DNA from: Anaerococcus mediterraneensis
GTDB lineage: Bacteria > Bacillota > Clostridia > Tissierellales > Peptoniphilaceae
Direction: 5' to 3'
DNA: 64,000 bases
Assembly: GCF_900128415.1 (NCBI RefSeq)
Contig: NZ_LT635772.1
Coordinates: forward strand, 806,001-870,000
The notes beneath the pieces were generated by a model. It did no database searches. It saw nothing but the letters and a program-made list of their open reading frames with translations, and was not told where the DNA came from. Position numbers and translations under genes: made by a program. Below are positions 53,038-63,187 of this stretch, one piece after another (position 1 is the stretch's first letter; every line of letters starts with the position of its first letter).

Positions 53038-53757
53038 TTATTCCACAACAGTCACCACGATGAGTCTGGAGTTTTGTTTTTCGTAGGTGCAGGTTATTAG
53101 GTTTATGATTTTATCGGTTTCTTTTAGGTCGTAGTCTGTTTTGTAGACTGCGTTTTTTTCTACAAAGTCGTAGAATTTTTCTTTTTCTTTGTAGTCTTTG
53201 TAGGCTCTTGGGTCTATTTCTGTATCGCCTGATATGATGGCTGCTGCTATGGCCCTTGTCCTAAATTCGTTTTTTTCTGTGTAGAAGCTAAAACCAGTTT
53301 TTTCTGGGTCTTTTTTAAATTCGTTTAGGCTGCCAAACATTGTGCCATTGTTTGTTGTGTGGGCGTAGATTAGGATAAAATCATCGTCTAGGGACTTATT
53401 TCTATAGTCCATAAAGACTGCTCCCATGAGGTTTTTTTCTCCATTTGCTAGGGTATGTAGGTATTTTTCATTATCGGCTGTGACTAGTAGGGGATAATCG
53501 ATCCTTCCCTCATCTGATTTTATCCAGGCAAAGATTTCTGGGTTTATTTTTCTAAGATTTTCAAAGTCGATTGGACTTTGGTAGTCTTTTTGGCCCGTCT
53601 CTTTGTCCCTTATCTCAGATGAGGTTTTTATTTCTTTATAGACTTGGATCGATTCTTTTTCTTTTTGTTGGGTTTTTATATATGAAAAAACTTGGTAGGC
53701 AAAAAATATGCCTAGGATTATTATTATGATGTTTAATAATGTTTTAAGTTTTTTCAT
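53038..53757 (-). CDS. srtB: Class B sortase
   Basis: The 239-residue membrane protein has an N-terminal anchor (residues 5-27), SrtB-like YPLLVTADNEKYL and GAVFMDYRN. The catalytic His is in LIYAHTTNNGTMFG, the Cys in NLITCTYE and the Arg in NSRLIVV. It lies 10 bp downstream of the giant LPQTG protein gene and is probably co-transcribed, so that protein is its likely substrate. Class B enzymes usually take NPQTN-like signals or assemble pili, so an LPQTG partner is notable. Confidence 0.9.
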   Translation of the reverse strand: MKKLKTLLNIIIIILGIFFAYQVFSYIKTQQKEKESIQVYKEIKTSSEIRDKETGQKDYQSPIDFENLRKINPEIFAWIKSDEGRIDYPLLVTADNEKYLHTLANGEKNLMGAVFMDYRNKSLDDDFILIYAHTTNNGTMFGSLNEFKKDPEKTGFSFYTEKNEFRTRAIAAAIISGDTEIDPRAYKDYKEKEKFYDFVEKNAVYKTDYDLKETDKIINLITCTYEKQNSRLIVVTVVE

Positions 53758-53767
53758 ACAAACCTCT

Positions 53768-56700
53768 TTAGTCTCTTATTTTCCTTCTGATATAGGCTGC
53801 TATAGCTAGGAGTGATCCGCTGACATATACCATTGATAGGTCGTTTATAGCTCCGGTTTGTGGTAGCTTTGGACTGTGAGGACTTTCTGGTTTATAAGGC
53901 TGGTCTGGTGAGTTTGGCTCATCAGGTGTTTTTGTTTTATCCTCTGGTTTGTCATCAGGATTTTCTGGATTATCTTTTGGATCTTCCTTTGGATTTTCCT
54001 TAGGATTTTTTGGATTATCTTTTGGATCGCCCTTTGGATTTTCCTTAGGATTATCTTTTGGATCTTCCTTTGGTTCTTCTCCCTCGTCTTTTGGCTTATC
54101 ATCAGGATTTTCTGGTTCTTCTGGTTTTTCTGGCTCATTAGGTTTTTGTGTATTTTTGACTTCAAATACAAAACCTAGTTGATCACCATTGGCTTTTTTG
54201 ATCTCTACTATATAGCCATCTGCCTTTGCTTCCTTGATTTGATAGTCGTATCTTACAATTTTCTCTATTATTTCGCCATTTTCACCTATCTCTACTGTTT
54301 TTTTGTAGAGTGGTAGGTTTTCTATAATAGTTTCAAAATTGTTGGCTTCATTGGCTATTAGTTTGATAGGATTGCCGTCTTTGTCTACTAGTAGAACTTT
54401 CTTTTTTTGGCCATTTTCGTCTGTTTCTACTTGATAGATCTCAAATTCTACCTCTGGTCTATCTTTTGTGATTTTTTCGCCCTCATGGTCAAAGAATTCT
54501 TTGAAAACTTTGAGGAAGCGGTTTTTGTCAAGATAGACTCCAACTGTGTTAGAATCTTCGACGGTGTTTTCTGCCAATAGATCTTTTTTAGGATCTTTAA
54601 GACCCTCTAGGTCAAAGAAGTCATCAGCATTTCCGATAATTTCTTTGCCATCTTTGCCGACATAGACGATCTTGCCGTCTTCTATCTTGGCGTCCATAGT
54701 TGGGATTTGCATTGGTAGGTAGAAATTGACTGTAGACCCATCTACATAGCCCTTGTCTCCAGATTTTAGGATTAGACTTGTGACATCAGATAGTTTGGCC
54801 TTGCCATTTTCTATATCCTCTTTGGTGTACTCTTTTTCTCCTACCTTGTAGATAACCTCAAAACCATCTAGGTCGCTAGTAACAAAGTCTCTAAGGATTG
54901 GTCTTAGACCGCCATCTTTGACACCTGCTAGGATATCTTTTATAGTTAGTTCTGTAGTATAGGTTGGGTCTCCACCGATTTGGACGACACCAGAATTTCT
55001 CCTATATTTGATCCTATAGTTGAATTTATCACCAAATTTGAGTTTGGCATTGCCCTTGAACCATCCATCAGCTATATCTTTATCGACTACATTTCCTTTT
55101 TCATCAAGGATTTGTAGGTACTTGTTGACTTTGCCATCAGGTCCCTTGTTGATATTGACCTTGGCATCACCATAGTAGAATTTGGATTTGTCTCCAAAAC
55201 CTGCCTTGTTGGTGTAGTCTGTACCAATGACGTCATCGTCATAATCTTTGTAGGCTTTTTTGTCTATATAGATATCTTTTAGCCTAAAGATAAATTGGCT
55301 AGTAGATCCGTGTGGGGCCTCAAAGTCTGGTAGGTAGGCAATTATTGCCTGGATTTTTTCACCTTTTTTGAAGGTCTTGCCAGAATCTTTTTTGGCTTTT
55401 CTTAGGATCTCAGCTTTTTTCTTATCATTTTCATTGCCAGCTGCGAGTTTTTCGATTTCAGCATCAAGGTCATCTGTGTAGAAATATTTGATACCATCTT
55501 TGAATTTTTTGAAATTTGCTTCATTATCAAAGTTTGCATTGGCACCATTGGCCATTAGCTTGGTTTTGTCTATTTCTAGCTCAAGCTTGCTTCCTTTTCT
55601 AAGCTCAAATATTTTTGGCAAGATGTCGATTATGACTGAGTTTTTGTAGACATAGTGGCCGTTTGGACCATAAGAATCATCATCAGATGGTTCTTTAGAT
55701 TCTTCTTGAGTTTTTTCATCAGCCTTATCGGTGTTTTCTTTCATTGCCTTGGCCAAATCTTTTTGGTCCTTTGTCATTTTGTCTACTGTCACATCTATAG
55801 TGAAGTCTACTTTTTTATCCTCATCACCTGCTATATTGATAGACTGTTCGCTAACAGATTTTTCTACCTTTGGATTTTCGCTGTTAGAATTTGTTAAGTC
55901 AGGTTCATAGCTTAACTCAAAGTTTGAGTCATTTTTGCCTTCTGAGCCAAATTTGTCAGCGTCCTTGTCATCGGCGTTTTCCTTTAGGCCAGCAGCTTCG
56001 CTAGTCCTATCTATGATAATACCAATGGTTGGGTAGTAGGATTTCTTTTTAGAAGAATCTTCTTTGCCAAAAATGCCATCTGCCTGGTCAACCTTGTCTA
56101 GTTTGTAGTTAGCCTTGTTGGCATAGGTCCTCCTATCATAACCATTTTTGGCCATGTAGTAGGCAGGAAGGTCGATTTTTTTATTCTCTAGGTCTTTATA
56201 GGCCTGAGTCTTTTTAAGTTCAGCATTAAACTTGTCGCTAGCTGGAACATTTCCTATATACCAAGGGTTGATGGCATTGCCATTTTTATCCCTGATAGGA
56301 GCTAGGTCCTCGTAGTCAAGCTCGCTACCTTTTTTGACGGTATATTTTTCTCTGCCGACTTTTTCCTTATTTTCATCTTCGATTTCTACTAGGTCTTTGA
56401 TTTTTCCTTCTTCAATGTTTTTATTAACATTTTCGTAGGCTGTTTCTATGACCTTTCTGTAGGTCTCTTCAGATTTATCCCAATTATTACGGTCGATACC
56501 TTTTATGGTTTTATTATTAAGGATATTTTCTATCTCTTTTCTGACATACATATACTTGTTTGTCATGACCTTGCCGTACTCATCTGTATATGGGATGTCC
56601 ACATCAGGGATGACTACAGAAGTGATACCAAGTTTTTTGTCGGTCTCTGGACTGAGTGGTCCGCCGAGTCTGATACTATCTTTAAGGGCAATCCTTATAG

Positions 56701-59700
56701 AGTTGAAGCGGAAATCATCGTTTTTGTACTTGCCTTTGGACTTATCAAGATAAGAAAGTGGAAGTTTATCAAGTTCTGCCTTTAAAGTTTCTTTGATTTT
56801 GTCAAAAGCTTCTTCTTTATCTTTTGCTTCGTCAAATTCTTTATTATCAAAATCATCCATAAGCTTGTCAAATTTAGCTTTAAGCTTGTCTTTTTGATCT
56901 TGATCAGATACAAAATCTTCGATCATTTGGCCAAAAGTAGTTTTTAGCTCATCAACAGTTGAGATTTTTTCAATATCTGCGTTAAGCTTTTTGATTTTTT
57001 CTCCATAAGCTTCTTGGACTGGGCTTAAGAATTTATTCTCACTATCTGGATCTGCCTTCTTGTAGAAAGCATTGATCACGCTGATCCTTACTTGTCCTTT
57101 TTTCTCATCACGGGTGATTTTGTAAGTTAAGCCACCTTTTGTGATAGAATCTTTATTAGCCTTTAAAGCATCGATAATTTCTTGACCTGTGATAGTAAAG
57201 TCGTCACCGACTGGGGCAAAGCGTCCCTCTGTGTAGGTTGGGTTGACTCCAAAGTTGATCTCGCCGATTTGATCTAGGTAGAAATAATTTTTGCTGCCTT
57301 CAAATTCATTTTCTTCGAATTTCTTTTTGGCTGCTTCTAATTTTTCTTCGTCCTTATCAGTTTCATAAGCCTTTTTGGCTTCTTCATAGGCTTTTTTTGC
57401 CTTTTCAGATTTTTCTTTTAGGTCTTTCCAATTTTCTTCTGTATCGTTTACTATAATCTCATCATAAACTAGACGGTTGTCTAGGTGGTGATCTTCGATT
57501 ATTATTTTTGTGTCTTTGTTTTCTGGGAATATAGAGTCTTTGCTATTGTTAAAACCAATTTCCCATAAAAGTGCACGGTCGATATCAGTTTCCTTGCCGT
57601 CCTTATCTAGGATAACAAGCTTTGGATTACCTTCATCATCAAGGATCAATTTACCATTCTCATCCTTGGCTAGGGCAAATTGTGCTCCGTCATAAAGTCT
57701 AGCAAGTTCTTTTTGGACCTTGTCAAGGAGGGCCATCTTGGCTGTTTTTTCCTTGATTTTGGCTTTTTCTTCATCAGATAATTTTTTATCTTGGCTAGGT
57801 TTTTCTTCAGATTTTCCTGAGTCAACCTTTTCTATTAGAAGATCTCTTATAAGCTCATCTCTTTTTCTATCGTCAGAATTTCTATAGAAGATATTGAAGA
57901 AATTGTAATCAGGTACTTTTTCAAGTTCTTTTGGATTGTTTTTGAAAAATAGGGTCTCTGTGGACTGGCTATTTTTGAGTGTAAAGTACTTGTCAGCCTT
58001 TTTGATATTTCCTTCTTCAGAAGGGAATATCGATACATCTTCGCCTTTTTCATTCTTGTAGGTCGCCTTGATATCAGCATGGACATTATATACTATATTT
58101 TTGCCTGCCAAAAATCTTGGGAACCTTAGGCCAAACTTGGCATTTGCTACTGCATCAAAGATAGATGTTTCGTCTGTGACTACTTCTACGTCTTGGCCAT
58201 CTTTTTTGATGGTTTGGACGATTTTTGCAATCTTGCCTTCTGATAAAACTTCTGCATTTTTGCTTGGATCAGCACTTACATAGTAGTCCTTTGATCCTTG
58301 GGTCTTTTTGACATAAAGATCTTCTCCAGCCTTGTAATAATCATCTGGATTTGTAGATCCTTGGTAGATTTTTTTACCATCTGGAAGATCTTTGCCACCA
58401 TCATAAGTTTCCTTGGATTGTGGATTTAACTTTTCTGTCGCAGGCTCAAACTTTTCAAATTTTTTGCCATTGTAGAAATATTTATCTCTGATGATTTCGT
58501 TGTCGCCTGATGGTTCTACAATTTTATTTGTAGAATCAACTATGACTTCATTTTTATCAGATATAGCAATACCATTTTCGCCTGTCTTTTTGGTCTCCTC
58601 AGTTTTCTCGCCATTTTTGATGACTTCTCTGGTAAAGGTGTAATTATCTCCGTCTTTTGTTACTTTGATATTCATCCTTTTGCCATACTTGTCAACAAGG
58701 GATGGACCTTCAGCATAGGATAGACCGTCGATTATATAGCCATTCTTATTAAAGACTGGGTTGGTTACGACTCGGTAGATCTTATCACCAACTTTGACAG
58801 TTTTGACACCATCTTTTTCTTTGATATTTTTTTCATCAAATGTGATACCATCTACTGCTTTTCCATCATCACCAATGATGATATTGCCGGATTTCCCGTC
58901 ATACTTTCCATCATTTTTGACTTTTTTGCCTTCATTATTATAGATAGCATTATTTACTATGGTGCCGCCGTAGGATTTTACCTTGTCGGCTCCTTCTCCA
59001 CTTTTTATGACAACTTGTTGGCCATCAGGTGTTGGTGTTAGGTTTGGATTGGCCTTGCCATCTGTGTTTACGACCTTGCCTTCATAGACATTTACCTTGT
59101 CATAGTAGGTAAGGGTTCCTTCTTTTAGTTCGTAAACCTTATCACCCTTTTCAATCCTGCCGTTTTCGTCAAACTTGCCGATTTCTTTGTAGTTTTGGCC
59201 ATCTTTTTCATAAAGTCGACCATCTCGGACTTTGAATTTTTCGCCTTTAAGATAGTCTTCTTTTGTGATTTCGTGGGCCTTGCCTTTTTCATCAACATAG
59301 ATTCTCTTGCCGGCTTCTTCTAGGATGACATCTTTTAGGTCAGATTTTTCAATCTTTTTGTCATTGTAGAAAAGATTGCCTTCCTTATCTTTTGTGAGAT
59401 TTCCTTCAAAGATCTTGGTGTCAAGTTTTAGCCTGTACTGTCCATTACCAATATCATCGTATTTTAGTCCAGCTTTATGAATCATTTCAGCAAATTCTTC
59501 ATTTTGATTTTTTGGAACTGTGATAGTGATATCAACAGATGAAAGTGGGAGAGACTCGCCACTTGATGAGTTTATGAAAACATCATCTATATAGGTGTTT
59601 GATTTTTTTAGGTAAGTAAAGAAATCGTGGACCTTGTCGGTATTTTCTACAACCTTTGAGTCCTGGGTCTTGCCTGCATCTATCTCTGGGATATTTTTTG

Positions 59701-61171
59701 GAGCATCATTCTTTTCTGATCCTGGACCCTCGATTTTGGCCTCGTCTTCATAACCTTTTTTTGTTATCCTAAATTTCTTGGTAATTTTTTCATCATTGGA
59801 TTCGATTACTAGGTCAAAACCCTTGTGGAAGGCTGCCCTAAATGCTGGGATGTTGAAACGAAGTTGGGCTATACCAAAGGTTTCTGGATCATTTATTGTG
59901 AAATAATATGATCCGTCCTCATCTTTTTCTAGTTTGAGGCCCTTGTCATTTAGGCTTAGAAGATTTTCAGCACTTGCATTTAGCTTTTCTATATCCACCT
60001 CATCTGCCCTGATCTTGAATTTGAAATCTTGAGGATTATCGTCCTTTTTGATATCAACTAAAAGATTAAGCGATGTATTGTCTGGTATATAGTAGACCTC
60101 GTCTTCTTTTTTATTAAGCTCTTCGCCTATAGAACCTCCATTTAGTCTAAAGATCCTAACCTTTGGATCTCCAGTGGTGTAGGATGGTTTGATTTTTCCA
60201 TCTTTTATACCATTTTTAAGAGCGTCACGAGCCTTTGTATAGGCATCAACCAATTCCTTTAATTCTTTAGGACTAGTTGTACGAGGATTTTCTGGATCTA
60301 GGGCTTTTTCTAGGTCCTCTTTCGCTTTTGTGTAATCCTTCAAGGCCTTTTCAGCCTCAGGTGTCTTCTCTTTTAAGCCTGGAACATCGACAGAATCAGC
60401 CAAATCTTTTTTGGCGTTCTTTTCATCATCCTCTAGCAAACGTGGGATTTTGTATCCTGCTAGCTCTTGATTTAGCTTATCAAGTTCTTCCCTTAGCTTT
60501 TTATTTTCTTCGCTATTAGGATCTTCTTTTTTAAGCTTTTCTTTGATGGCATCGTATTCTGCCTTTAGTTCATAGTACCTATCGGTCCTTTCCTTATCTT
60601 TGATACGGTCTAGGACTGAGTCATCAAGCTTGCCAGATCCCTCCAAAAGCTCAGCGTATTTCTCGTTGTATTTTTTCTCAAGCTCTGCCTTCTTTTTTGG
60701 ATCTTTTTCATTTTTGCTCTGCTCATCAAGATTTTTTAGGTCCTCATTAGTAGAAACATCGATCTCTTTTTTAGGATCTTTTCCTTGGTCAGGATTTTCT
60801 CCTGGAGTATCAGCTGGATCGCTTTCGTCACCATCAGCTGCTGGATCTGTATCCTCATCACCTGCTGGATCAGGATTTGCAGCAGGATCATCCTCATTAG
60901 ATTTTCCTTGTGGCTGAGGATTTGAAACAGGACTTGGAGTTTCCTCTTTGCTTGTTTCTAAGCCTTGACCATGATCTTTGTCCGCATCTTCTTGACTATT
61001 AGCCTCATTTTCTTTTTGCTCTTTATTATTTTCTGTACCTGGGGTCTGTATAGAAACATTTTCCACAATTTCAGCCTTGTTAGGATCAGTTTCCTCCATA
61101 GCATAGACTCCACTATGTAGAGAAAATATTAGAGCAAAAACCAAAGTAAAAATATTTAGTTTCCTTTTCAT
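53768..61171 (-). CDS. Giant LPQTG-anchored surface protein (2,467 residues)
   Basis: A signal peptide ends near GVYAM. An acidic, Asp/Pro/Glu-rich region (about 30-140) and Lys/Glu-rich helical segments (to about 330) follow. A long beta region with short repeating turns of the type YxxKGK/DGKxxxG (about 600-900) and alternating helical and beta domains come next. A SpaA-like domain (about 2210-2340, FLKVFKEFFDHEGEKI...) and an Asn-Pro-Lys repeat spacer (about 2345-2425) precede the LPQTG signal, membrane helix and RRKIRD tail. It likely spans the wall as an adhesin or matrix protein. No enzyme motif is seen. The ribosome site is AAAGGAGGTG. The frame is intact throughout. Confidence 0.85.
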   Translation of the reverse strand: MKRKLNIFTLVFALIFSLHSGVYAMEETDPNKAEIVENVSIQTPGTENNKEQKENEANSQEDADKDHGQGLETSKEETPSPVSNPQPQGKSNEDDPAANPDPAGDEDTDPAADGDESDPADTPGENPDQGKDPKKEIDVSTNEDLKNLDEQSKNEKDPKKKAELEKKYNEKYAELLEGSGKLDDSVLDRIKDKERTDRYYELKAEYDAIKEKLKKEDPNSEENKKLREELDKLNQELAGYKIPRLLEDDEKNAKKDLADSVDVPGLKEKTPEAEKALKDYTKAKEDLEKALDPENPRTTSPKELKELVDAYTKARDALKNGIKDGKIKPSYTTGDPKVRIFRLNGGSIGEELNKKEDEVYYIPDNTSLNLLVDIKKDDNPQDFKFKIRADEVDIEKLNASAENLLSLNDKGLKLEKDEDGSYYFTINDPETFGIAQLRFNIPAFRAAFHKGFDLVIESNDEKITKKFRITKKGYEDEAKIEGPGSEKNDAPKNIPEIDAGKTQDSKVVENTDKVHDFFTYLKKSNTYIDDVFINSSSGESLPLSSVDITITVPKNQNEEFAEMIHKAGLKYDDIGNGQYRLKLDTKIFEGNLTKDKEGNLFYNDKKIEKSDLKDVILEEAGKRIYVDEKGKAHEITKEDYLKGEKFKVRDGRLYEKDGQNYKEIGKFDENGRIEKGDKVYELKEGTLTYYDKVNVYEGKVVNTDGKANPNLTPTPDGQQVVIKSGEGADKVKSYGGTIVNNAIYNNEGKKVKNDGKYDGKSGNIIIGDDGKAVDGITFDEKNIKEKDGVKTVKVGDKIYRVVTNPVFNKNGYIIDGLSYAEGPSLVDKYGKRMNIKVTKDGDNYTFTREVIKNGEKTEETKKTGENGIAISDKNEVIVDSTNKIVEPSGDNEIIRDKYFYNGKKFEKFEPATEKLNPQSKETYDGGKDLPDGKKIYQGSTNPDDYYKAGEDLYVKKTQGSKDYYVSADPSKNAEVLSEGKIAKIVQTIKKDGQDVEVVTDETSIFDAVANAKFGLRFPRFLAGKNIVYNVHADIKATYKNEKGEDVSIFPSEEGNIKKADKYFTLKNSQSTETLFFKNNPKELEKVPDYNFFNIFYRNSDDRKRDELIRDLLIEKVDSGKSEEKPSQDKKLSDEEKAKIKEKTAKMALLDKVQKELARLYDGAQFALAKDENGKLILDDEGNPKLVILDKDGKETDIDRALLWEIGFNNSKDSIFPENKDTKIIIEDHHLDNRLVYDEIIVNDTEENWKDLKEKSEKAKKAYEEAKKAYETDKDEEKLEAAKKKFEENEFEGSKNYFYLDQIGEINFGVNPTYTEGRFAPVGDDFTITGQEIIDALKANKDSITKGGLTYKITRDEKKGQVRISVINAFYKKADPDSENKFLSPVQEAYGEKIKKLNADIEKISTVDELKTTFGQMIEDFVSDQDQKDKLKAKFDKLMDDFDNKEFDEAKDKEEAFDKIKETLKAELDKLPLSYLDKSKGKYKNDDFRFNSIRIALKDSIRLGGPLSPETDKKLGITSVVIPDVDIPYTDEYGKVMTNKYMYVRKEIENILNNKTIKGIDRNNWDKSEETYRKVIETAYENVNKNIEEGKIKDLVEIEDENKEKVGREKYTVKKGSELDYEDLAPIRDKNGNAINPWYIGNVPASDKFNAELKKTQAYKDLENKKIDLPAYYMAKNGYDRRTYANKANYKLDKVDQADGIFGKEDSSKKKSYYPTIGIIIDRTSEAAGLKENADDKDADKFGSEGKNDSNFELSYEPDLTNSNSENPKVEKSVSEQSINIAGDEDKKVDFTIDVTVDKMTKDQKDLAKAMKENTDKADEKTQEESKEPSDDDSYGPNGHYVYKNSVIIDILPKIFELRKGSKLELEIDKTKLMANGANANFDNEANFKKFKDGIKYFYTDDLDAEIEKLAAGNENDKKKAEILRKAKKDSGKTFKKGEKIQAIIAYLPDFEAPHGSTSQFIFRLKDIYIDKKAYKDYDDDVIGTDYTNKAGFGDKSKFYYGDAKVNINKGPDGKVNKYLQILDEKGNVVDKDIADGWFKGNAKLKFGDKFNYRIKYRRNSGVVQIGGDPTYTTELTIKDILAGVKDGGLRPILRDFVTSDLDGFEVIYKVGEKEYTKEDIENGKAKLSDVTSLILKSGDKGYVDGSTVNFYLPMQIPTMDAKIEDGKIVYVGKDGKEIIGNADDFFDLEGLKDPKKDLLAENTVEDSNTVGVYLDKNRFLKVFKEFFDHEGEKITKDRPEVEFEIYQVETDENGQKKKVLLVDKDGNPIKLIANEANNFETIIENLPLYKKTVEIGENGEIIEKIVRYDYQIKEAKADGYIVEIKKANGDQLGFVFEVKNTQKPNEPEKPEEPENPDDKPKDEGEEPKEDPKDNPKENPKGDPKDNPKNPKENPKEDPKDNPENPDDKPEDKTKTPDEPNSPDQPYKPESPHSPKLPQTGAINDLSMVYVSGSLLAIAAYIRRKIRD

Positions 61172-61220
61172 ATTTTCACCTCCTTTCTTCGATTATTAAG
61201 GTAAATAATACCTCAATCTT

Positions 61221-61229
61221 ATTATATCA
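61221..61229 (-). promoter_or_regulatory. Extended -10 promoter of the giant surface protein
   Basis: TG-A-TATAAT on the minus strand (TATAAT at 61226-61221), without a clear -35. Confidence 0.55.
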
Positions 61230-61405
61230 TAAATATAAAATAAAAGTATATATATTAACAAATTATTTTTTACAATATTTTGTTTTAAAAAAATATATCA
61301 GATTTTTTGTAAATATTATATGTGCTTATTTAAAAAATAGAATATTTTGGTATTATGTGGATATATTGATAAAAAAATGACTATTTTATTTAATTAACAA
61401 TTGTA

Positions 61406-61434
61406 TTGACAGTATTTTTATACTTTGCTATAAT
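61406..61434 (+). promoter_or_regulatory. Consensus promoter of the GTPase-GrpE cluster
   Basis: TTGACA (61406-61411), a 17-bp spacer and TATAAT (61429-61434). A second, extended -10 (TG-A-TATAAT) lies at 61449-61457. Confidence 0.8.
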
Positions 61435-61507
61435 TTTATTAAGTGATTTGATATAATATTTTATATAAATTTTTATAATTTTTTAATTTCTATTTCAAGG
61501 AGGGCTT

Positions 61508-61729
61508 ATGGATAATGACGGTTGTGGCTGTATTTTTGTGGCTATTTTGATAATTGCCTTGATTTATGTTTTCTCCGAGATTTTTGCTTTTCTATTTTTA
61601 GGTTTTTTTGGCCTAGCTTTTGGAGGTGGTCTTGTTTGGGGCGGTTTTACATCTCTAAAAAACTATTACCAATCTTTTAAAGAAAATATAATCGATGCAA
61701 ATAGGAAGGGGGACCCTGATGGAAACTAA
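61508..61729 (+). CDS. Small membrane protein of the GTPase cluster
   Basis: The 73-residue protein has an N-terminal DNDGCGCIF, one long or two short hydrophobic helices (about 9-47) with a Gly-rich turn, and a polar C-terminus. No family is recognised. AAGGAGGG precedes the ATG, and it overlaps the next gene by 11 bases, so the two are co-translated. Confidence 0.65.
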   Translation: MDNDGCGCIFVAILIIALIYVFSEIFAFLFLGFFGLAFGGGLVWGGFTSLKNYYQSFKENIIDANRKGDPDGN

Positions 61730-63176
61730 TAGTCAACCGGCCATAAAATCTTATTTTTTTGGCAAGGGTTATATAGATGTTATAAATACTATCAAGGGTG
61801 CCTTTTTACGAAATTGGGACTCTATAAAAGGCTACCAAGAAAAGCTTTCTGATTTGAGTGGAGAAGGATTTTTTTATAAATTATTTTTTGGAATTATATA
61901 TATCCTATCTATCTTGGTTGTTGGTATTTTCGGAACAATGGTTACAGGATTTATTTCTCTTTTAAATATTGGAGTCCTAGTTATAATAATGGTAGGTATA
62001 TATATTTCTTTTTCTATATTATGGCTGGCCGATAGGATCTACCTATATAAAAATCAAATTTTTACAGCCTGCCATGAGTGCAAGGAAAAAAGCCTGATCC
62101 CTACTTATATTTGCCCATCTTGTGGTAGAAAACATACCAAGCTTACCCCAGGTGTTTATGGGATTTTGAAAAGAAGGTGTCTTTGCGGAGAGCTTTTGCC
62201 GACATCTTTTCTAAATGGTAGAAAAGATTTGGAGGCAGAGTGTCCTCATTGCCATACCAGGCTTACAAATAGGGAGGCAAGACCAATTTGTATCCCAATT
62301 GTAGGGGGTAGGTCTGTAGGGAAAACTGCCTTTATAACAGCCTTTTCCAAGGAGTTTTTTGACAGGGTGGCAAAAAATCCTGATCTAGAAATTGATTTTT
62401 ATAATTCTGAGAAAGAGCAGATTTATGGGGAGATTTTGACTGACTATGAGATTGGATCTACCAGGATGACAAAGAGGTCTACAGATATCAGCCAGTCATC
62501 AGCAGTCTCTTTTAGCTTTTTTCTAAAATCAAAGACTATACAACCTGATAGGCTCTTCCATATTTACGACATAGCCGGCGAGGTTTTCACCCAAAATAGC
62601 GAAAATGAAATCCAAAAGCAGTATGAGTATTGCCACGGGATTGTCTTTATAATTGATCCTTTTTCTATACCTATGGTTTCCTATAAGCACAAAGAGCTTT
62701 TAGAAAAAGAGGATATAGCAGGCATAGGGACGGCCGACCTAAATGAGATAATAAATTCATTTTTAAACAAGCTCAGGGAGGTCACAGGCCTAAGTGATAA
62801 CAAGATGGCAGAAGTACCTATAGCTGTTGTTATATCAAAGATTGATTCTGCGGGTCTGTATAAGCAATTAGGAAAACAAGCGGTAGATATATGTATGAAA
62901 AACAATCCAGGTAAGTTTGATAATTTTATGGATTGCCAAGATTATCTATGCCGCAAGTTTTTAAAAGAAAACGAGATGAGCGGATTTTTGAAAAATGTCG
63001 AAATCCAATTTAAAAACAACAAGTTTTTTGCAGCCTCAGCCATAGGCCATACTAGAGACAAGGGGACCTACACTCCTGTCGGAGTTATTGAGCCTATGAT
63101 GTGGTTAATAGAAAATGCCGATCCAAAGATCAGCGAGCGTATAAAAGAAGAAAATCTTCCACAAACTATCAGCTAA
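61719..63176 (+). CDS. Membrane-anchored zinc-ribbon GTPase (double-GTPase-2-like)
   Basis: This protein of about 485 residues has two hydrophobic segments (about 50-105) and a multi-cysteine zinc-ribbon region (about 117-185: ACHECKEK, ICPSCG, CLCGE, ECPHCH). A P-loop GTPase domain follows, with G1 GGRSVGKTAF, G3 DIAGEVF and G4 SKID. It resembles the TRAFAC-type GTPases annotated as double-GTPase 2, which are often found next to chaperone genes. ATG 61719 follows GGAAGGGGGA; an upstream in-frame ATG lies inside the preceding gene. The GrpE-like gene starts 11 bp later. Confidence 0.7.
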   Translation: METNSQPAIKSYFFGKGYIDVINTIKGAFLRNWDSIKGYQEKLSDLSGEGFFYKLFFGIIYILSILVVGIFGTMVTGFISLLNIGVLVIIMVGIYISFSILWLADRIYLYKNQIFTACHECKEKSLIPTYICPSCGRKHTKLTPGVYGILKRRCLCGELLPTSFLNGRKDLEAECPHCHTRLTNREARPICIPIVGGRSVGKTAFITAFSKEFFDRVAKNPDLEIDFYNSEKEQIYGEILTDYEIGSTRMTKRSTDISQSSAVSFSFFLKSKTIQPDRLFHIYDIAGEVFTQNSENEIQKQYEYCHGIVFIIDPFSIPMVSYKHKELLEKEDIAGIGTADLNEIINSFLNKLREVTGLSDNKMAEVPIAVVISKIDSAGLYKQLGKQAVDICMKNNPGKFDNFMDCQDYLCRKFLKENEMSGFLKNVEIQFKNNKFFAASAIGHTRDKGTYTPVGVIEPMMWLIENADPKISERIKEENLPQTIS

Positions 63177-63187
63177 AGGAGGCAAGG

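Larger units (their letters stand above)
61172..61507. other. AT-rich divergent intergenic region
   Basis: It holds the leader and promoter of the giant surface protein on the minus strand and a consensus promoter for the plus-strand GTPase cluster. Nothing else is recognised. Confidence 0.6.

Noticed and set aside
53845..54182. Frames on both strands over the spacer of the giant surface protein
   Set aside because: They are by-products of the Asn-Pro-Lys/Asp codon repeats in the real gene.
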